Source: Bog-756 sp963829235 (GTDB lineage Bacteria; Actinomycetota; Acidimicrobiia; Acidimicrobiales; RAAP-2). From it: 64,000 bases of DNA. The translations under genes were made by a program, and so were the position numbers. Shown piece after piece: positions 50,810 through 60,432 of this stretch. The notes under the pieces are model-generated. The model searched no databases. It was not told where the DNA came from and saw only the letters and a program-made list of their open reading frames with translations. The stretch covers positions 62,001 through 126,000 of the forward strand of contig CAWHIF010000012.1 of the NCBI GenBank assembly GCA_963829235.1, in the 5' to 3' direction. Within the stretch, counting starts at the first letter, position 1, and each line of letters opens with the position of its first letter.

Positions 50810-50988
50810 GGTATAACCACCGCTGGATTACTCAGGGGGCACACCGATGCCGGTGGCCGCTCATATCGGACCGAATGAGTCCCCGACCAGCAGGACGAAG
50901 CGCCGACGCGGTCTTTGCTCTGGGCTCCGGTCGACGCCCGTTCGCGATCTCTTGGAATGCTCTGCAACATCGCCTCGAGGATGCTTGA

Positions 50989-52419
50989 TCATGTTGGGTG
51001 CGTAGCGGACTTCGCCGCCGCCTCCGCGAGTTCAGCGAACGCCACCGACGTCGCGTCGGCAAGCTGCCAGGGGTCCTCAACAATCTCCGGGCAGACGACG
51101 TAGCCAATGTCGATGCGGTCGAGGTAACTCATTGCAGTTATATTCAGTCCGCCGCCATCGAGCAAGGGGCCGATCGGGTAGCTGGCCTCGAGCAGTGCTC
51201 CTCCGATATAGAGCGGGAGCGGCGGTCCCGGGACGTTTGAGATGATCAGGTTGAATATCGGCGGGAGATGATCGGCGAGACGAAGGCGGCTGTAAGCGCC
51301 GACTCCGACGCTGAGAAATCCGGGAGGAAGGACATCGGCCAGGTCCAGAATCAGGTCGTCGCCAAGCGCGCGCTGCATCGCCTTTGCGCTATGGGTTGAT
51401 GCGTGTATCGCCGCAAGCCGCTCGACCGGATCTTCGAGTTGCGTGGGCAGAGCGGCACCCATCACGGCAGTCGAGTTCCCCCACGCTCTCCCCGATGCAT
51501 CACCTCCGTCGTCGACATGCACTGCAACGGGTATCTGGGCGATCAGCGGCTTGCTGGGAAGCTCGCCGCGATCGCCCAGGTAGCGACGTAACGCGCCGGC
51601 GCAGATGCCGAGCACAACGTCGTTCACTGTCACGGAGAGGGCATTCTTGATGGCCTTCACCCCGGAGAGAGGCACCGAGCAGTAGGCGAATCCGCGATGT
51701 GGGGTGATGCATCGGTTGAGCGAGGTGCGCGGCGCCTGGAAGGGCAGCGTGACTGCTGGCCATTCTGGGGACGCGTGTACTCCCATCACCCCTCTGGCGG
51801 ACAGGACGAGATAGCCAGAAGTGCGGGCGGCGCGGAGCGGGGTGCTCGCCAAACGAGGTAGCGCTCGTAAAGCCATCTCCCATCCGGCGGGAATTCGCTC
51901 GCCCTGAAGTGCGGGTGTATCGGGCCGATCGAAAGGGGCGCCAGGTTCGAGATCGTAGAGCACCTCGTAGAGGTGGGCGCCCCGCACTCCGTCCGCCAGG
52001 CAGTGATGCATCTTCGTGAACAGAGCCACGCGCCCATCTTCGAGGCCCTCGATGAACCACACCTCCCACAGGGGTCGTCCCGGCTCGAGCTTGTAGGCCA
52101 GCAGATCTCCGACCAACGCACCGAGTTCGCGAGGGCCACCCGGGGCCGGGACGCCGACAGGGCGGATCTGGCGATTTAGATCGAAGTGCGGATCGTCCAC
52201 CCACGCGGGCCGGTCGAGGCCCAACGGGACCTCGATCAATCGGCGCAGGAACGGGCCGAGTAGGCCTTTCCGAGCCTCGACCAGGGAGCGCAACCGATCC
52301 ACGTCAAAACCACCAGGGGCGGTCGAGGGATCGACCACGGCCACTGTGCCCTGGTGCATGTGCGCTCTCGCCGTCTCACCATAGACGAAACTGGCATCTG
52401 CACCACTGAGCCGCTGCAT
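50989..52419 (-). CDS. WS/DGAT acyltransferase, paralog 5
   Basis: A 476-residue acyltransferase with HHCLADG (138-144), an N-terminus LSGADASFVYGETARAHMH and the C-terminal SNVPGPPLPLYIGGALL. Upstream of its ATG lies a long gene-poor region with two hairpins. It precedes the alpha/beta hydrolase on the same strand. Confidence 0.94.
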   Translation of the reverse strand: MQRLSGADASFVYGETARAHMHQGTVAVVDPSTAPGGFDVDRLRSLVEARKGLLGPFLRRLIEVPLGLDRPAWVDDPHFDLNRQIRPVGVPAPGGPRELGALVGDLLAYKLEPGRPLWEVWFIEGLEDGRVALFTKMHHCLADGVRGAHLYEVLYDLEPGAPFDRPDTPALQGERIPAGWEMALRALPRLASTPLRAARTSGYLVLSARGVMGVHASPEWPAVTLPFQAPRTSLNRCITPHRGFAYCSVPLSGVKAIKNALSVTVNDVVLGICAGALRRYLGDRGELPSKPLIAQIPVAVHVDDGGDASGRAWGNSTAVMGAALPTQLEDPVERLAAIHASTHSAKAMQRALGDDLILDLADVLPPGFLSVGVGAYSRLRLADHLPPIFNLIISNVPGPPLPLYIGGALLEASYPIGPLLDGGGLNITAMSYLDRIDIGYVVCPEIVEDPWQLADATSVAFAELAEAAAKSATHPT

Positions 52420-53020
52420 TCCACACCCCCAGTACCCAAAGGGATCGTACGGCGGCGCCCGCCTCGCCGTTAGTGCCGAAAGTCCATATATCTGGGACCG
52501 TGATCCTCTCGGTGCCGCGAATCCCAGGCCACCAACATCCTCAGTCTCGGCATTGAGGGTCCGAGCCCCAAAGCTGCCAGTGCCTCAGAACCGTGAGTGG
52601 TGCACCCAACTCGAACCCATGTGCCAGGCCTAACAAGCCGGAGCGCACTGGTCCTCAGTCACTCGAGTTGAGGACGCTGCACCTGGGGTCTCAGCCGAAA
52701 CGGCTGAGAACAGGCCGGAGGCTAAGGCAGCTGAACTGTGGTCTGGATCTCAATGATTGGGCTGAGGAGGCTGCGGCTTTGTTTGAAGGTCTCAGCCCGA
52801 TGACCACAGCAAATAGTTTGTCCCGTTGCGCCCTATAGCCGGTGATTCTGGGCAGCCTCAAACTGCTGTGTCGGACCTCGATGTAATCATCATGGGAGGG
52901 AGGCGACGTAAAGACACCAATCACCATCGATCGCCTTGAGATTCCCGGTCCCTCGGTCCGAGAACGTGAGCCTGCCACTCAGCATCAGATACCTCGGTCG
53001 ACGAAACCCACACTTCGTCG
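52420..53020. other. Gene-poor region with two hairpins
   Basis: About 600 bp. No frame has family similarity. It contains the two palindromes at 52651-52709. Confidence 0.45.
52651..52709. repeat. Two adjacent hairpins, including dispersed palindrome copy 3
   Basis: 52651-52675: GTCCTCA, an inner ACTCGAGT palindrome, TGAGGAC, then GCTGC. 52689-52709: TCTCAGCCG, AAA, CGGCTGAGA, a perfect nine-base stem. Both share the CTCAG/CTGAG core of the family. Confidence 0.65.
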
Positions 53021-53227
53021 TCAGCCGCGTGGCGCCTCCTTGTCGCACACCGCACATGGATCCCCGTGGGCCCTGAGCCAACAGAGCTCCGGTGGTCGAG
53101 CATGCTCGACCTCGTACCCTAGACAGGTTCGGCCGTCTTCGTGCTCTTGGGTGCAGAAGGCAACTTTCCCGCCAATATGTTTGACGAGGCCACCCGGACA
53201 GATCACGGCGCCATCGGTCCTGGCCAC
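53021..53227 (-). CDS. Small Cys-rich protein, 68 residues
   Basis: Starts at GTG, three bases after the stop of the upstream Cys-rich gene, with GGAGG ten bases before. Six cysteines (VICPGG, AFCTQEH, RTCLGY, ELCWLR, DPCAVCDKE) suggest a metal-binding or disulfide-bonded small domain. No family is recognised. Confidence 0.5.
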   Translation of the reverse strand: MARTDGAVICPGGLVKHIGGKVAFCTQEHEDGRTCLGYEVEHARPPELCWLRAHGDPCAVCDKEAPRG

Positions 53228-53230
53228 AGC

Positions 53231-53551
53231 CTATGCGCCTCCGCCTTGAATCGGTCGGTCCCGGCCCGTGCCGTCCAAGGGGTCCCGGGAGGCAGGGCCC
53301 CTTGACGTTTCATCGTCCAAGACACCTCCGTTCGAGCGTTTGGAGGACGTTTCCCACCGCTCAAAACACGCTGTTACCCCCAATAGACAGCCTGGACAGG
53401 TTTGAGGATCAACCACGTTTGCCCGATCGCGTTCCACATGCCAGCACAAGACGCAGTCCTCGCAAAAGAAGTTCGTTTCTTCTTTGACGCTTACCGGGAT
53501 CAACTTCTCGCTACCACACTCCGGACACTGCTTGAACGCTGCTTCTTCCAT
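53231..53551 (-). CDS. Zinc-ribbon protein, 106 residues
   Basis: Has CPECGSEKLIPVSV near the start, FFCEDCVLCWHVE about 20 residues later and CPGC in the middle, giving one clear treble-clef or ribbon and a second Cys pair. The C-terminal 40 residues are hydrophilic and disordered-looking. GGGGAG lies six bases before the ATG at 53551; an in-frame ATG also lies at 53557. It is the first of two Cys-rich genes. Confidence 0.65.
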   Translation of the reverse strand: MEEAAFKQCPECGSEKLIPVSVKEETNFFCEDCVLCWHVERDRANVVDPQTCPGCLLGVTACFERWETSSKRSNGGVLDDETSRGPASRDPLDGTGRDRPIQGGGA

Positions 53552-53620
53552 GGCCATCTCCCCTTTGTGCGGCTCGACTCCGTCAAGATCCGTCGGGATA
53601 GCCTCGTCGCCTCTATCTTG

Positions 53621-53733
53621 CTAATCGTCCACCCAGAACTCGTCGAACGCGTAGGCGTCATTCTGGTAAACGGTGACCTCGGTGATCTTCCCGCTGTGAA
53701 TCTCGAAGTCGACTGCCGCAATAACGTCCAAAG
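53621..53733 (-). pseudogene. C-terminal remnant of an NTF2/SnoaL-like protein
   Basis: Translates as ALDVIAAVDFEIHSGKITEV, then TVYQNDAYAFDEFWVDD and a stop: the last two strands and tail of a SnoaL-like fold. Upstream the frame changes to basic low-complexity sequence without family similarity, so the first two thirds are gone. Confidence 0.5.
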
Positions 53734-53821
53734 CCTTCCTCCTGGTCCTTCCTCCTTGCCCCCCTAGTCCTTTCTTCACCTTGGCCCGAGCCGGCCGGGG
53801 GTGCCAAGAGGACAAAGTCAC

Positions 53822-54669
53822 AATTCAACGGGAGCGGAAAATGGGGTGTTCTCTGTCTCGGGGCACACCCTCCTGAAGGACGAGGCCGAGGATCCGACAC
53901 AACCCGGCGTAGAGAAGGGAGAAGGGCACGCTGGATCATGGCCAACGCCTTGCGGGAAGTGCCAGCCCACGGCCCAATCGGGATTCGGGCGCCCTTCAGC
54001 TCGACCTGTGGGTAATCCTCGCTGCAGGGTCGGTACGACGCTTCTGAGGCACAGACCACGATCCAATCGAACACCGACTTCACAGGAACACGAACGTGCC
54101 TGTCCCACGAACTGACGGCGATCGGGTGCTCTACTTCGCGACCGGCCTGCGAGCGGCGTAACGACTCGTCATTTCTGGTTCTTTACAGGACTCCGATGAG
54201 GTCAGGCCTGTCCCTTGACCAGGGCCATCCTCACTCCCAAGCTATCTACGCCGGGAACCCCTGCCCACTGCACCGAGTCGCACCAGCACGTGCTCGGTGA
54301 GCCGACAGTTCGGATCTACGAGACGGTTCTCCGGACCATGAGAGTTCGTACACCACTCGGTAGCCTGGCGACTTATCCCGAGCGGAAACGCCGAAATCGG
54401 GCGGGATGCTGATCGCTGACATGGGGCATCATTGCCAGCCACCAGCCCTGGGCGAAAGGCCTCGTGGTTGGCTTGGACGCTGTCTTCGGAACGCAAACCT
54501 TCGCAATCTCCGTGTCTGAGCTCCGCTGGCCATGTTGAGTCCTGTCATCGTCGGCGGTGCGAACTTTGGTGGCAACAGGTAGGTTGGCATCGATCCCAGC
54601 CTCGACGGAAGAGCCTCGCCGACCTTCGGCGACACGCCCCGGAGCTGGCTGCGAGGCGAATCGAAGCGC
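53822..54669. other. Gene-poor region upstream of mreB
   Basis: About 850 bp with no frame I can support on either strand and no strong repeat. The promoter of the MreB gene should be in the last 150 bp. Confidence 0.4.
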
Positions 54670-55698
54670 ATGGCCGATAACCGGTTTTCCCTACTTGGCC
54701 GTGACATGGCCATCGACCTCGGTACTGCAAACACCCTGGTGTATGTGCGTGGCCGAGGCATCGTCTTGAACGAGCCGTCGGTCGTCGCCGTGAACATCAA
54801 GGACGGGCGGCCGTTGGCGGTGGGCGCCGAGGCCAAGCGGATGATCGGGCGCACCCCTAGTCACATCCAAGCCATCCGACCCCTGAAAGACGGAGTCATC
54901 GCCGACTTCGAGATCTGCGAGAAGATGCTTCGCTACTTCATCCAACGGGCGCAACAGCGTCGCTTCGCCAAGCCACGCATCATCATCTGCGTACCATCGG
55001 GTATCACGGGTGTCGAACGGCGTGCAGTCATGGAGGCCGCCATGAGCGCAGGTGCCCGCAAGGCCTTCATCATCGAGGAGCCGATGGCGGCGGCCATCGG
55101 GGCTGGGCTGCCTGTGCATGAGCCCACAGGGAACATGGTTGTCGACATTGGCGGCGGAACCACCGAGGTCGCCGTCATCTCGTTGGGAGGCATCGTGAGC
55201 AGCCAATCGGTGCGCGTGGCGGGTGACGAGCTCGACGAGGCAATTGTCTCCTATGTCAAGAAGGAATACAGCCTCGCCCTGGGCGAGCGGAGCGCCGAGG
55301 AGATCAAGATCGCCCTCGGCTCGGCCTACCCGCTCGAGGAGGAGCTGCACGCAGAGATCCGGGGCCGCGACCTCGTGAGCGGCCTGCCGAAGGTCCTAGG
55401 GGTGTCGACCGCAGAGATCCGAATGGCGATCGCCGAGCCCGTCTCAGCGATCATTGACGCGGTGAAGGCGACACTCGACATGACGCCACCCGAGCTCGGC
55501 GCTGACATCATGGAGCAGGGGATCGTGCTCACCGGCGGTGGAGCGCTACTCCTAGGGCTTGGCGCCCGGCTGCAGGTTGAAACGGGCATCCTCGTCGTCT
55601 CGGCGAGCGACCCGCTGAGTTGCGTCGCCATCGGGGCCGGACAGTGCCTCGAGGAGTTCGACATCCTCAAGCAGGTTCTCGTCACCTCCGGCTACTAG
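54670..55698 (+). CDS. mreB: MreB/Mbl family actin-like protein
   Basis: A 342-residue bacterial actin. Phosphate 1 is AIDLGTANTLVYVRG; IICVPSGITGVERRAVMEAA and IIEEPMAAAIGAGLPVHEPTG are family lines; phosphate 2 is VVDIGGGTTEVAVISLGG; the adenosine site is VLTGGGALLLGL. It polymerises under the membrane to guide cell-wall synthesis. The usual mreC, mreD, pbp and rodA neighbours are missing, so it may be a second paralog outside the main cluster. The surroundings are gene-poor. Confidence 0.95.
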   Translation: MADNRFSLLGRDMAIDLGTANTLVYVRGRGIVLNEPSVVAVNIKDGRPLAVGAEAKRMIGRTPSHIQAIRPLKDGVIADFEICEKMLRYFIQRAQQRRFAKPRIIICVPSGITGVERRAVMEAAMSAGARKAFIIEEPMAAAIGAGLPVHEPTGNMVVDIGGGTTEVAVISLGGIVSSQSVRVAGDELDEAIVSYVKKEYSLALGERSAEEIKIALGSAYPLEEELHAEIRGRDLVSGLPKVLGVSTAEIRMAIAEPVSAIIDAVKATLDMTPPELGADIMEQGIVLTGGGALLLGLGARLQVETGILVVSASDPLSCVAIGAGQCLEEFDILKQVLVTSGY

Positions 55699-55932
55699 TC
55701 AGCTGATCGTGAACACGTGAGATCAGACCCGCCGGGCCCACACCTTGCTGTTGGCCCTGTCATCGCAGCCGTCGAGGACCCCGTAGTCGACGCCGACCTT
55801 AAGGCCGTGGCCGATGCACCTCTGTACTGGCAGATAGGGCGCTACTGGTGCCGTCTGGGTAGATTATGGAGTTCCAAAAGGTACGATTGAGGTTGGTGTT
55901 GGTGAGGTCAGTGGAGATCGGTGACGACTCCA

Positions 55933-56160
55933 TCACTTCACATCGATCTTGCCTCCAGCCTTGAGTACCGTCACCATCTGCGCTAGATCCTTGTCGCCCA
56001 CATCGGGGCCGAAGACGGCCTTCACTTTCGAAATGATGAAGCCATTTGATCGGCCCTTGCAGGTCGCGGAGAGGCTGCCGAGCTTCCTCTTGGCCTCAGA
56101 TTTCATGTTCCCTTCCATCGTATTGAGCTCACGATCGAATGCCGACGTATCGAAGTCCAT
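55933..56160 (-). CDS. Small hypothetical protein, 75 residues
   Basis: Begins MDFDTSAFDRELNTMEGNMK after GAGGAT five bases upstream of the ATG at 56158-56160. Lys-rich, mixed helix and strand, no signal or membrane segment. It ends VLKAGGKIDVK. No family is recognised; convergent with mreB. Confidence 0.55.
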   Translation of the reverse strand: MDFDTSAFDRELNTMEGNMKSEAKRKLGSLSATCKGRSNGFIISKVKAVFGPDVGDKDLAQMVTVLKAGGKIDVK

Positions 56161-56419
56161 ATCTAATCCTCGCTTTGCCTTGTTTCTTTGAACGTGCAAA
56201 TTGGGCGGATGCCATTCCACACTAGGTCGTCCCTGTGCGCCTGAAACAGCCGGCGTTGAGGTTGTGGCTGCTAACGACAGGGACCGGACAGGCGACACGA
56301 ATGGCGGGGACCAGTCAGCTCACCCGGGCCGGGTAACGGTTGCAGCAGCCCTCCAGCCAGTCGACTCCCGGTGCCCGTGATTGCCGGAAGCGTGCCGACA
56401 TCTAGGTACGGAAGCGATC

Positions 56420-56632
56420 GCCGCCTGGCTCAACCTGGAGGCCGTCCCGTGGCTGGCCGTGACCATCGGGGGGGCCGCTGCCTCCGCCGGCGCGACCTGT
56501 CCGGCGGGATCTTCCGTGAGAAGCGTCAGGTCAAGAAGCACAAGGAGCAGACCCGCGCGAGGCGCTACCCGCGATTCGGCAACGACTCGCCAGGGCAGCA
56601 GTCGGTCGTCCTCAGCGTGCAAAGCTGAGGTA
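56420..56632. repeat. Rearranged partial copy of the permease gene and its 3' flank
   Basis: 56420-56466 matches 41019-41065 in direct orientation (codes WLNLEAVPWLAVT). 56465-56519 matches 41513-41567 inverted, with about two differences in 55 bp. 56562-56632 matches 41623-41694 in direct orientation. The three pieces lie in the same order as in the permease locus, but the middle one is flipped and spacers are lost. Confidence 0.85.
56610..56630. repeat. Dispersed palindrome, copy 4
   Basis: CCTCAGC, a seven-base loop, GCTGAGG: a perfect seven-base stem inside the shared repeat. Confidence 0.6.
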
Positions 56633-57010
56633 CGGATTTGGGCATTCGGCGTTGCATATTGGGGTGCACCTGACGGACGGTAGGGGACATCGGGGTCAAC
56701 GCGATGCGCCCACCATCCGCTTGGTTGGGTCCCGTCCACCTGACCCTACGGATCGACCTTCGTCAAGCCAGCTGTCCGAGCTGCACCGGTCCGAGCTTCG
56801 CCGTCGGGGCGCTACTCGATCTGGGACCCCTGTTCAGCACCACCGCGGTGACCGAACCACGAGGATCCCAGAGTAATCGGGTGTCTTGTCAGGCAGAAAG
56901 CCTCTGCCTCACCGGGCCGCCCTGAGCACCGCCGATCCTTCAGGCGCTGCGTAGCCCTCCGTGCCACACTGGGAACGGCGGCCGAGGGGCCGCCGGGGGA
57001 GGGAACTGTC

Positions 57011-57773
57011 ATGGGCAATGTCCGCTACGGCGCACGGCCGGTGGAGGCGCAGTCCAACCGCGAGGTCGAGGCGACCAGCAGCCCGATCTGGTCCAAGGCG
57101 GTGACCGTCGTGTTCCGCACCGACCCGGACGCCATCGCCGCCGTCCTGCCCCGGCCGCTCGAGCCCGCCGGCCCCGACGGCCCGGCTCCGCATCGCCGTG
57201 GTCGACATGGGGACCGGCCTGCCGACCTTCGGCGCCGGCTGGTTCGGCGTCCGGGCCCGGCACGGCGACGTCGAGGGCGAGTACGCCCTGTTCATGCCCA
57301 TGAGCACCGAGCAGGCCACCACCGGTGGGCGCGAGACGTTCGGTGAGCCGAAGAAGATCGCCCAGCTGCACCTCGACCTCGACGGCGACTCGCTCGACCG
57401 CCGGCGTCGTCCCGGATGGGGTCGAAGGTGGCCGAGGTGATCGGGCACGCTCGGTCCCGAGCGCCCGGGCTACGAGATCGACAAGCTCGACTTCTACTTC
57501 AAGCTGCTGCCCGACCCGTCGGGCGCCGGGCTCGAGGCGGACCCGGCCCTCGTCTACTGCCGGCGCCACGAGATGGCCCGGGTGGTCCGGCCGGTCACCG
57601 GCGAGTGCAAGCTGCTCGAGGCGCCGCTCGACCCGATCGCCGACTTCCCGGTCGAGGAGGTCCTCTCCTTCGAGTACGCCGAGATCGCGTCGTCGCAGGC
57701 CGGCGAGATCGTGGAGCCGGGTGCCGGCCGAGTGGCTGACGCCCGTTCGTGCACCAGCGCTACGACGACCTGA
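57011..57773 (+). pseudogene. Acetoacetate decarboxylase family protein, multiply frameshifted
   Basis: Pieces in successive frames spell one protein: SSPIWSKAVTVVFRTDPDAI, then VDMGTGLPTFGAGWFGVRAR, GGRETFGEPKKIAQLHLDLD (with the KK pair of the active site), PGYEIDKLDFYFKLLPDP, and VVRPVTGECKLLEAPLDPIA. Joining them needs about six single-base deletions, near 57183, 57396, 57423, 57445, 57729 and 57750. GGGAGGG precedes the ATG. The family decarboxylates beta-keto acids or has related aldolase roles. The uniform insertions suggest sequence errors rather than decay. Confidence 0.75.
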
Positions 57774-57793
57774 GCGTACTGGGGGCCAAGCCG

Positions 57794-59079
57794 GTGAGCG
57801 ACGACCCCGACGTCACCTCGGCGCGCGACCGCTACATCGTCGTCTCGGCCGACGGGCATGCCGGCCTGGCCTGCGAGGACTACCGCCCCTACCTCGACAG
57901 CCAGGTACTACCCGGCCTTCGAGGAGTACCTGGCCGAGCGGGCCGCCCACCGCGAGGAGTCGCTGGCCTTCAACTACGACTACATCATGGGCTGGGAGAC
58001 CGACAACGAAGAGGGCCTGAAGGGCGCCTTCGACCCGTCGGTCCGGGACAAGGAGCTCGACGCGGACGGGGTGGCCGCCGACGTGCTGTTCGCCGACGCC
58101 GACGCCGTCACCGGCATGGCCTCGCCGCCGTTCGGCGCCGGCCTGTTCGCCGGGGCCATCGCCGACCCCGAGCTGGCCTTCGCCGGGGCGCACGCCCACA
58201 ACCGGTTCCTGGCCGAGATGTGCTCGCACTCGCCGCACCGCCGGGGCGGGATCGCCCTGGTGCCCATCACCCACGACATCGACCGGGCCGTCGACGAGAT
58301 CGAGTGGGTGGCCTCGCAGCCCGGAATCCGGGGCATCATGATCCCGACCATGTGGCGGACCGCCTCGCCCTACAACGACGCCGCCTACGACCCGGTATGG
58401 GCGGTCTGCGCCGAGGCCGGCCTCCCCGTCCACACCCACTCGGGCGAGGCCCCGATGGAGGAGTACGGCGACAACACCGGCGTCTACCTGGCCGAGGTGG
58501 TTTGGTGGGCGGTCCGGCCGGCGTGGCACCTGCTGTTCGGCGGCGCCTTCGAGCGCTATCCCGGACCTCAAGTTCGTGGTCACCGAGGCCGCCGCCTACT
58601 GGGCCCCGGACATGATGTGGAAGTGGGACCAGTACATGGGGGGCGGCCACACCACCAAGAAGCTGGCCGCCATGCTCAAGGGCAAGATCTCCAAGCTGCC
58701 GTCGGACTACTTCGGCACCAACATCTTCATCGGCGCTTCCACCATGTCGAAGGAGGAGATCCGCCGCCGCTACGTCATCGGCACCGACGTGGTGATGTGG
58801 GGGACCGACTACCCCCACCCCGAGGGCACCTGGCCCCACACCGCGGCCAAGCTGCGGGCCGACTTCGCCGAGGTCCCGGTCGACGACACCGCCGAGCTGC
58901 TCGGCCTGACCGCGGCCAGGGTCTACGGGTTCGACCTGGACGAGCTCCGTCCGATCGCCGCCCGGATCGGCCCCACCCCGGAGTCCCTCGGCCAGGACCC
59001 GACCCTGCGCAGCGACCCGGCCGAACGGGCCGCGGCCCGCTGGTGGAAGGCGGAGTACGGGGTGCAGCCGCCGGGCTGA
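57794..59079 (+). pseudogene. Amidohydrolase family 2 protein, two frameshifts
   Basis: Reads RYIVVSADGHAGLACEDYRP, then (after dropping one G near 57904) YYPAFEEYLAERAAHREESL. It continues through GIRGIMIPTMWRTASPYNDA, HTHSGEAPMEEYGDNTG and VVWWAVRPAWHLLFGGAFER, then after dropping one C near 58561 KFVVTEAAAYWAPDMMWKWD and GTDYPHPEGTWPH. These are the metal-site lines of the ACMSD-like amidohydrolases (decarboxylases or hydrolases of aromatic or carboxylic substrates). The likely start is GTG at 57794. Repaired length is about 428 residues. Confidence 0.8.
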
Positions 59080-59137
59080 CGGGCCGCCGGCGAGCTACGG
59101 CCCGGTCGCCGTCACCGGGCCGCCGCAGCACCGGGCG

Positions 59138-60390
59138 TCACCAGGAGCGCAGGACCTGGTGGCGGTCGAAGGCGTTGCAGGTCGAGTCGGTCGGGTAGTC
59201 CTCGACCTCGAGCGGGGTGGCCACCTCGGCCACCGTCGGCCCGATCCGGTCGCCGATCGGGCCGCAGGGCCTCGAGGTCGAAGCCGTAGACGGTCGGCCA
59301 CGTTGTCCTCGACCATCAGCTTCGGTCTCGGCCGGGTCGCACGTGCCGAAGGCGGCCCGCAGTGCCAGGCGGCTGTAGCGGGTAGCTGACCCTCGGAGTG
59401 GGGGTAGTCGGACCCCCACATGATCCGGTCGACGCCCGACCTCGTGGCGCACGGCCGACTCGGTGGCCCGCAGGAAGCTGGCTCCCACCCAGACGTTCCG
59501 CGGCGAAGTACTCGCGACGGGGTCATCGACATGCCCTGGGCCGCCGCCCCGAAGAAGTTGGCCTCGGCCGCCTCGCCCATGGTCATCCGGCCGTAGAACC
59601 AGTCGAGGGTCTCGAGGCCCCGGGGCAGCCAGGCCAGCCCCTGCTCGGTCAGCACCACCTTGAGCACCGGGTGGCGCTCGAACACCCCGCCGAAGATCAG
59701 GTGCCACACCGACCGGTGGGAGAACCACGGCAGCTCGACCAGCATGATGGCCCGGGCCACCTCGGAGTCGCCGTAGTCGGGCAGCCCGCCGCCGCCGTGG
59801 ATGTTGACCGGCACACCGAGCTCCTCGCACAGGTCCCACAGCGGCTCCTAGGCCGGCTCCCACAGGCCGGGCAGGTCGCGACCCGGGCGGCAGGCTGGGC
59901 AGCAGGATCCCGCCGAAGGGGGCGAAGGTGGCGGCCGCCCACCGCACCTCGGCCAGGGCGTCGTCGATGTCGGTTGGCGAAGATCTGGGCCACGCCGGCC
60001 CGGCGGCCCGGCGCCCGGGCGCAGAAGTCGGCCAGCCAGCGGTTGTGGGCCTGGATCCCGGCCCACCGGCGCTCGTAGTCGGCCGCCGTCGGGGGGAGCG
60101 CCACCAGGCTCCCCTCCTCGAAGAACGGGGGCACGGTGTTGGGGAACAGCACCTCGGCGGTGATCCCGTCGGCGTCGTTCTCGGCCAGGCGCCGGTCGGA
60201 GTCCCAGCTGCGGTAGGCGGTCGGCGCCAGCAGGTCGGCGAACGGGTTGACGTAGGCGGCGGCCCAGGCGTCGAACTCGTCGTGCCACCGGCTGGCCAGG
60301 TAGGGCCGGTAGTCGGGGATGTCGCCGCCGGCGTGGGCGTCGGCGCTGATGACCGTGTAGCGGCTGTCCGGTGTCGAGCTCGATGGTCAT
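59138..60390 (-). pseudogene. Amidohydrolase family 2 protein, second copy, several lesions
   Basis: The ATG at 60388-60390 follows AGGGGGA. In several frames the sequence gives VISADAHAGGDIPDYRPYL, ANDADGITAEVLFPNTVPPF, RRWAGIQAHNRWLADFCARA and FAPFGGILLPSLPPG. Further on are VPVNIHGGGGLPDYGDSEVA, SVWHLIFGGVFERHPVLKVV and IMWGSDYPHSEG, ending FDRHQVLRSW. Besides insertions there is an in-frame TAG near 59848 where a tyrosine codon would fit (WEPA-EPLWDLCEE). It is a paralog of the gene at 57794, convergent with it. Confidence 0.75.
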
Positions 60391-60432
60391 GGGGTCCCCC
60401 TGGAGGTGGTCGGTGTTCCTGGCGCTGGCCAG

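Larger units (their letters stand above)
56161..57010. other. Gene-poor region with permease scramble
   Basis: About 850 bp. The stretch 56420-56632 is built of pieces also found at 41.0-41.7 kb. The remainder carries no supported gene. Confidence 0.5.
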
